From the NCBI GenBank assembly GCA_017462015.1, contig JAFTRX010000078.1, forward strand, positions 106,740 to 170,739: a stretch of 64,000 nucleotides of DNA, read 5' to 3'. This DNA is from Lentisphaeria bacterium (GTDB lineage Bacteria > Verrucomicrobiota > Lentisphaeria > Victivallales > Victivallaceae). The notes under the pieces were generated by a model. That model was not told the origin of the DNA. It was given only the letters and a program-made list of their open reading frames with translations, and did not search any database. Every line of letters begins with the position of its first letter. Within the stretch, counting starts at the first letter, position 1. This document shows positions 61,288 through 64,000 of this stretch, piece after piece. Both the position numbers and the translations under genes were made by a program.

Positions 61288-62433
61288 ATGCACCGTTCAC
61301 GGGCGGCATCATCTGATTTGGTACAATTTTTCCGCAAGTTGGATTATCTCCAGCTTGCGGTTTCCGGTCTTTTGCTTGCCATCGGTGTTGTTTTCATCCG
61401 TTCTATCGGAGTGCAGATCGGCTCTCCCGGAGCTCTTGCTTATTTCTCCCGCCAGCTGACCTGGATAACGGTCGGCATGGCGGCTTATTTATTCTTTGCC
61501 GTGATCGATTACCGGCGTATACAGTACCGGATAGCGGCGCTGGTTATGTATCTTGTTTGTCTTATCCTGCTGTTAGTGGTGCTGGTGTGGGGCAAAGAGG
61601 TGAACAACGCCACGCGGTGGCTGTTGATTGGCGGTATCCGGGTGCAGCCGTCGGAACCGGCGAAGTTTGCGGTGATTGCTGTGCTTGCGGGGCTTCTGGC
61701 TTCCAACAGCTGGAAGAGTAAACGCTGGCAGACTTTTCTGTTGAGTATTGCTGCTGTGGGTGTGCCTTATGTCCTTATTGCCAAAGAACCGGATCTGGGC
61801 AGTGCGCTGATGCTGTTGCCGATATATTTTTCCATGCTCTTTGTCGCCGGGATAAAATGGCGTTATGTGGTTATCGGTTTTGTCGGGGTATTGCTGGTCG
61901 GCATTATCGGATTTATAGATTACAGCCGGGAAAAACCGGTGCTGCTCCGGAAGTATCAACGTGACCGGATACGGATTTTTCTCGATCCCAAACACGATAT
62001 TCAGAACCGGGGACATCAGCCTTATCAGGCGCGGCTGGGAGTCGGCTCCGGCGGATGGAGCGGCAAGGGTATCGGACGCGGTACGCAGAATGTTCTCGGA
62101 TTTCTGCCGCAGATGGCGGCGCACAATGATTTTATCTTTTCGGTGATAGCTGAAGAGACCGGTTTTTGCGGAGTTGCGGCATTGCTGCTGTTGTATGCGA
62201 TATTGTTGTATACGATATTGCGGACGGCATTTTTTGCGCCGCCATACGGGCGGTTGCTGGCGGTGGGGACGGCGATAATGTTTTTCTTTCACATCTTCAT
62301 CAATATCGGCATGAGTATCGGGGTGGCTCCGGTGTCCGGACTCTCTCTGCCGCTGGTAAGTTACGGCGGATCATTTATCGTTATCACGATGGCGATGCTG
62401 GGGTTGATGCAGTCCATCCGGACTCATCACTGA
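61288..62433 (+). CDS. rodA: Rod shape-determining protein RodA (SEDS family)
   Basis: 381 residues with about 10 membrane helices. SEDS landmarks: GGIRVQPSEPAKFAVI, LIAKEPDLGSALMLLPIYF (catalytic Asp region), GHQPYQARLGVGSGGWSGKGIGRGTQN, FLPQMAAHNDFIFSVIAEETGF and GLSLPLVSYGGSF. RodA polymerises peptidoglycan glycan strands with a partner PBP2 during elongation. The length and GTQ...FLPEAHTDFIF-like block favour RodA over FtsW. No mre or pbp genes adjoin; dinB follows after 9 bp. Confidence 0.92.
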   Translation: MHRSRAASSDLVQFFRKLDYLQLAVSGLLLAIGVVFIRSIGVQIGSPGALAYFSRQLTWITVGMAAYLFFAVIDYRRIQYRIAALVMYLVCLILLLVVLVWGKEVNNATRWLLIGGIRVQPSEPAKFAVIAVLAGLLASNSWKSKRWQTFLLSIAAVGVPYVLIAKEPDLGSALMLLPIYFSMLFVAGIKWRYVVIGFVGVLLVGIIGFIDYSREKPVLLRKYQRDRIRIFLDPKHDIQNRGHQPYQARLGVGSGGWSGKGIGRGTQNVLGFLPQMAAHNDFIFSVIAEETGFCGVAALLLLYAILLYTILRTAFFAPPYGRLLAVGTAIMFFFHIFINIGMSIGVAPVSGLSLPLVSYGGSFIVITMAMLGLMQSIRTHH

Positions 62434-62442
62434 CGGGCGGTC

Positions 62443-63501
62443 ATGCGTAAGATAATCCATGTGGATATGGATGCATTTTTTGCATCCGTTGAACAGCGTG
62501 ACCGTCCGGAACTCCGGGGAAAACCGGTCATTGTCGGCGGAGCGCCGCAGCGGCGCGGCGTGGTTTCCACTTGTTCCTATGAGGCAAGGCGTTACGGAGT
62601 ACACTCTGCCATGCCGACCAGGACTGCACTGCGTTTGTGTCCGCAGGCGGAGCTGATAGAACCCGATTTCCGCCGTTATTCCGCAGTTTCATTGCAAATA
62701 CGCGAAGAATTTTTAAAGCTGACTCCGCTGGTCGAACCGATGTCGATAGATGAAGCGTATCTGGATGTGACGGCTGTGTGTCCCACGCTTGCCGATGCCG
62801 GAATTATGGCGGAAACGCTGCAAAAACGGATATTTGACCGCTGTGCGCTGACCGCATCCGCCGGGGTGTCGTACAATAAATTTCTCGCCAAATGTGCTTC
62901 TGACTTTCAAAAGCCTGCCGGGTTGACATTGATAACCCCCGAGAGCGCTCAGGCATTTCTCGATGAACTGCCGGTGGAAAAATTTCATGGTATCGGCAAG
63001 GTCAGTGCGCAAAAGCTGCGTTCAATCAATATCCGTACCGGACGTGATCTGCGCCAGCTGCCGTTGGAAAATTTGAAATCGGTGTTTGGAAAAGCGGGGA
63101 TTTTTTATTACGGCATCGTCCGGGGGGTGGATGAACGTCCGGTGGAATTGGAAAGCGACCCCAAAAGTATCAGCCGGGAGGTGACACTTTATGAAGATTG
63201 TTCCGATTTGCGCAAACTGCGTATATTGTTGCGGACACTGGCAAGGCGGGTGACCCGGCGGGCCGTGGCGGCGGGATTTGAAGGCAAATCAGTGTTCATC
63301 AAATTGAAGTATGACGATTTTCAAACCGTTACCCGTTCCATGCTGCTGGATTCAGCGGTAAGTTCCGGTGCTGTTGCCGGAGATATTGCCGTTGAACTGC
63401 TCCGGAAAACCGATGCCGGAAGGCGTCCGGTGCGGCTTATCGGAGTTGGTATCGGTCATCCGGTGTCGCCGTATGAACTGATCCAGCCGCAATTATTTTA
63501 A
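62443..63501 (+). CDS. dinB: DNA polymerase IV (Y family)
   Basis: 352 residues (E. coli 351). Catalytic blocks: HVDMDAFFASVEQRDRPEL with the first metal Asp, STCSYEARRYGVHSAMP, and PMSIDEAYLDVT with the Asp-Glu pair. The thumb HhH region is EKFHGIGKVSAQKLRS, and the little-finger domain occupies the last 110 residues. It performs translesion synthesis with -1 frameshift bias. A beta-clamp-binding QPQLF pentapeptide forms the extreme C-terminus. No LexA-like operator is evident because it lies behind rodA. Confidence 0.95.
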   Translation: MRKIIHVDMDAFFASVEQRDRPELRGKPVIVGGAPQRRGVVSTCSYEARRYGVHSAMPTRTALRLCPQAELIEPDFRRYSAVSLQIREEFLKLTPLVEPMSIDEAYLDVTAVCPTLADAGIMAETLQKRIFDRCALTASAGVSYNKFLAKCASDFQKPAGLTLITPESAQAFLDELPVEKFHGIGKVSAQKLRSINIRTGRDLRQLPLENLKSVFGKAGIFYYGIVRGVDERPVELESDPKSISREVTLYEDCSDLRKLRILLRTLARRVTRRAVAAGFEGKSVFIKLKYDDFQTVTRSMLLDSAVSSGAVAGDIAVELLRKTDAGRRPVRLIGVGIGHPVSPYELIQPQLF

Positions 63502-63506
63502 GAAGG

Positions 63507-63535
63507 TTGAAAAAATCCGTTTTTGATGATATATT
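63507..63535 (+). promoter_or_regulatory. Promoter of the CBM48-MATE genes
   Basis: TTGAAA (63507-63512), 17 bp, then TATATT (63530-63535) within GATGATATATTATACG. Confidence 0.75.
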
Positions 63536-63597
63536 ATACGAGGGCAATTTTTGCAGATTGTTTTTTTTGTTTTCATTTGCACAACCGGGAGATAAAA

Positions 63598-63891
63598 ATG
63601 ATTCAGATTGAAAAGCTGCCTGAGTCCGCATTGCGTAAGGTTACATTTGTATTGACTGCACATCCCGGGCATACAGTTTTTGTAGCAGGTTCTTTCAGCG
63701 ATTGGGAGCCGGAGAGGCATGAGATGGTCTACTCTGATGCAAAAGGTGTTTACAGTTGTGAAGTTATGCTTGCTCCCGGAGTGTATGAATATAAGTTTGT
63801 TATTGACGGAGAGTGGGTTACGGATATTGATAATGATAACTTTTCCGCCAATGATTTTGGAACATTGAATAGCGTTATAAATATTTGTTGA
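63598..63891 (+). CDS. Stand-alone CBM48/AMPK-type glycogen-binding domain protein
   Basis: 97 residues, a single early-set beta-sandwich. KVTFVLTAHPGHTVFVAGSFSDWEPERHEM is the CBM48/E-set core (the GSFSDW turn holds a glycan-stacking Trp), and GVYEYKFVIDGEWVTDIDND is the second hallmark. In other proteins this domain targets glycogen-branching or kinase activities; here it is alone. GGGAG lies 6 nt before ATG. A MATE transporter gene begins 3 nt after the stop. Binding of alpha-glucan is inferred only from the family. Confidence 0.83.
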   Translation: MIQIEKLPESALRKVTFVLTAHPGHTVFVAGSFSDWEPERHEMVYSDAKGVYSCEVMLAPGVYEYKFVIDGEWVTDIDNDNFSANDFGTLNSVINIC

Positions 63892-63894
63892 AAA

Positions 63895-64000
63895 ATGGCA
63901 CGCAACACAGCATACACAGATGGACCTATCGGTTCGGTCATGGTAAAGACGGCATTATCCATGCTGCCCGGAACGTTGGCTATTTCCGGATACAATATTG
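63895..64000 (+). CDS. MATE family efflux transporter, N-terminal fragment (cut by window edge)
   Basis: The first 35 residues only. TDGPIGSVMVKTALSMLPGTLAISGYNI matches the start of MATE transporters (typically T-x-G-P-I, then LALPML-G, then YNI), including the beginning of helix 1. It starts 3 nt after the CBM48 gene and shares its promoter. Na+- or H+-coupled drug export is the family role; the substrate cannot be judged from this fragment. Confidence 0.8.
   Translation, partial: MARNTAYTDGPIGSVMVKTALSMLPGTLAISGYNI

Overview
The window is about 64 kb of a bacterial chromosome with moderate GC and almost entirely housekeeping content. It encodes lipid A enzymes (LpxD, LpxB), an OmpH/Skp chaperone and heptosyltransferase-type GT9 enzymes, so the cell is a diderm with LPS. 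At the same time aroQ-accB-accC-asp23-amaP are ordered as in Firmicutes. Together with the family B polymerase, PFL/DUF711 protein, sialidase-like and GH63-like enzymes, this best fits a gut-type member of the PVC group such as Lentisphaerota/Victivallales. That assignment is inference; no 16S rRNA gene is present. No phage, CRISPR array or transposase gene is seen.

Layout: 1-5 kb holds a PolB fragment, an M20 peptidase, a DUF2079 membrane protein and a divergent Gfo/Idh oxidoreductase. 5-13.3 kb holds ACT + PFL, guaB-ompH-lpxD, then Sel1, metallophosphoesterase and a DUF1893 lipoprotein. 13.6-19.3 kb holds rlmH and GT2 (minus), tRNA-Gly(GCC), a sialidase-like gene, a TRIC channel, several dispersed repeats and the RNase P RNA. 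19.3-31.7 kb holds phosphatase-GT9-unknown-rRNA methyltransferase, aconitase-CaxA-GH63-like, an HD protein and a BASS/MFS transporter pair. 30.9-38.5 kb is a DeoR-led operon encoding a complete 2-oxoacid dehydrogenase complex (E2, E3, single-chain E1) plus a zinc polyol dehydrogenase. 38.5-40.1 kb is an AT-rich island with a structured RNA candidate and a GT9-like gene. 40.1-52.5 kb holds Dabb, lpxB, a zinc ribbon, a LOG protein, aroQ-accBC-asp23-amaP-maf-folB-mutS, an S66 peptidase and ribBA behind an FMN riboswitch. 52.9-64 kb holds carB, a SpoIIE-type phosphatase, an ABC-F ATPase, purA, rodA, dinB, a lone CBM48 protein and the start of a MATE exporter.

Three non-coding themes stand out. 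(1) Promoters are very uniform: TTGAAA/TTGACA, 16-17 bp, then TATATTAT (often TGCTATATTAT), with a second class ending in TTATTTT. (2) A MITE-like repeat family is present. Two copies have 18-19 bp terminal inverted repeats and imperfect 9-bp target duplications, and four copies lie 18-32 bp upstream of the -35 box of tRNA-Gly, rnpB, carB and purA. (3) At 38.68-38.94 kb a rod-like RNA fold shares its closing-stem strand with an intrinsic terminator and has a truncated second copy downstream; this is the best candidate here for an undescribed RNA element.
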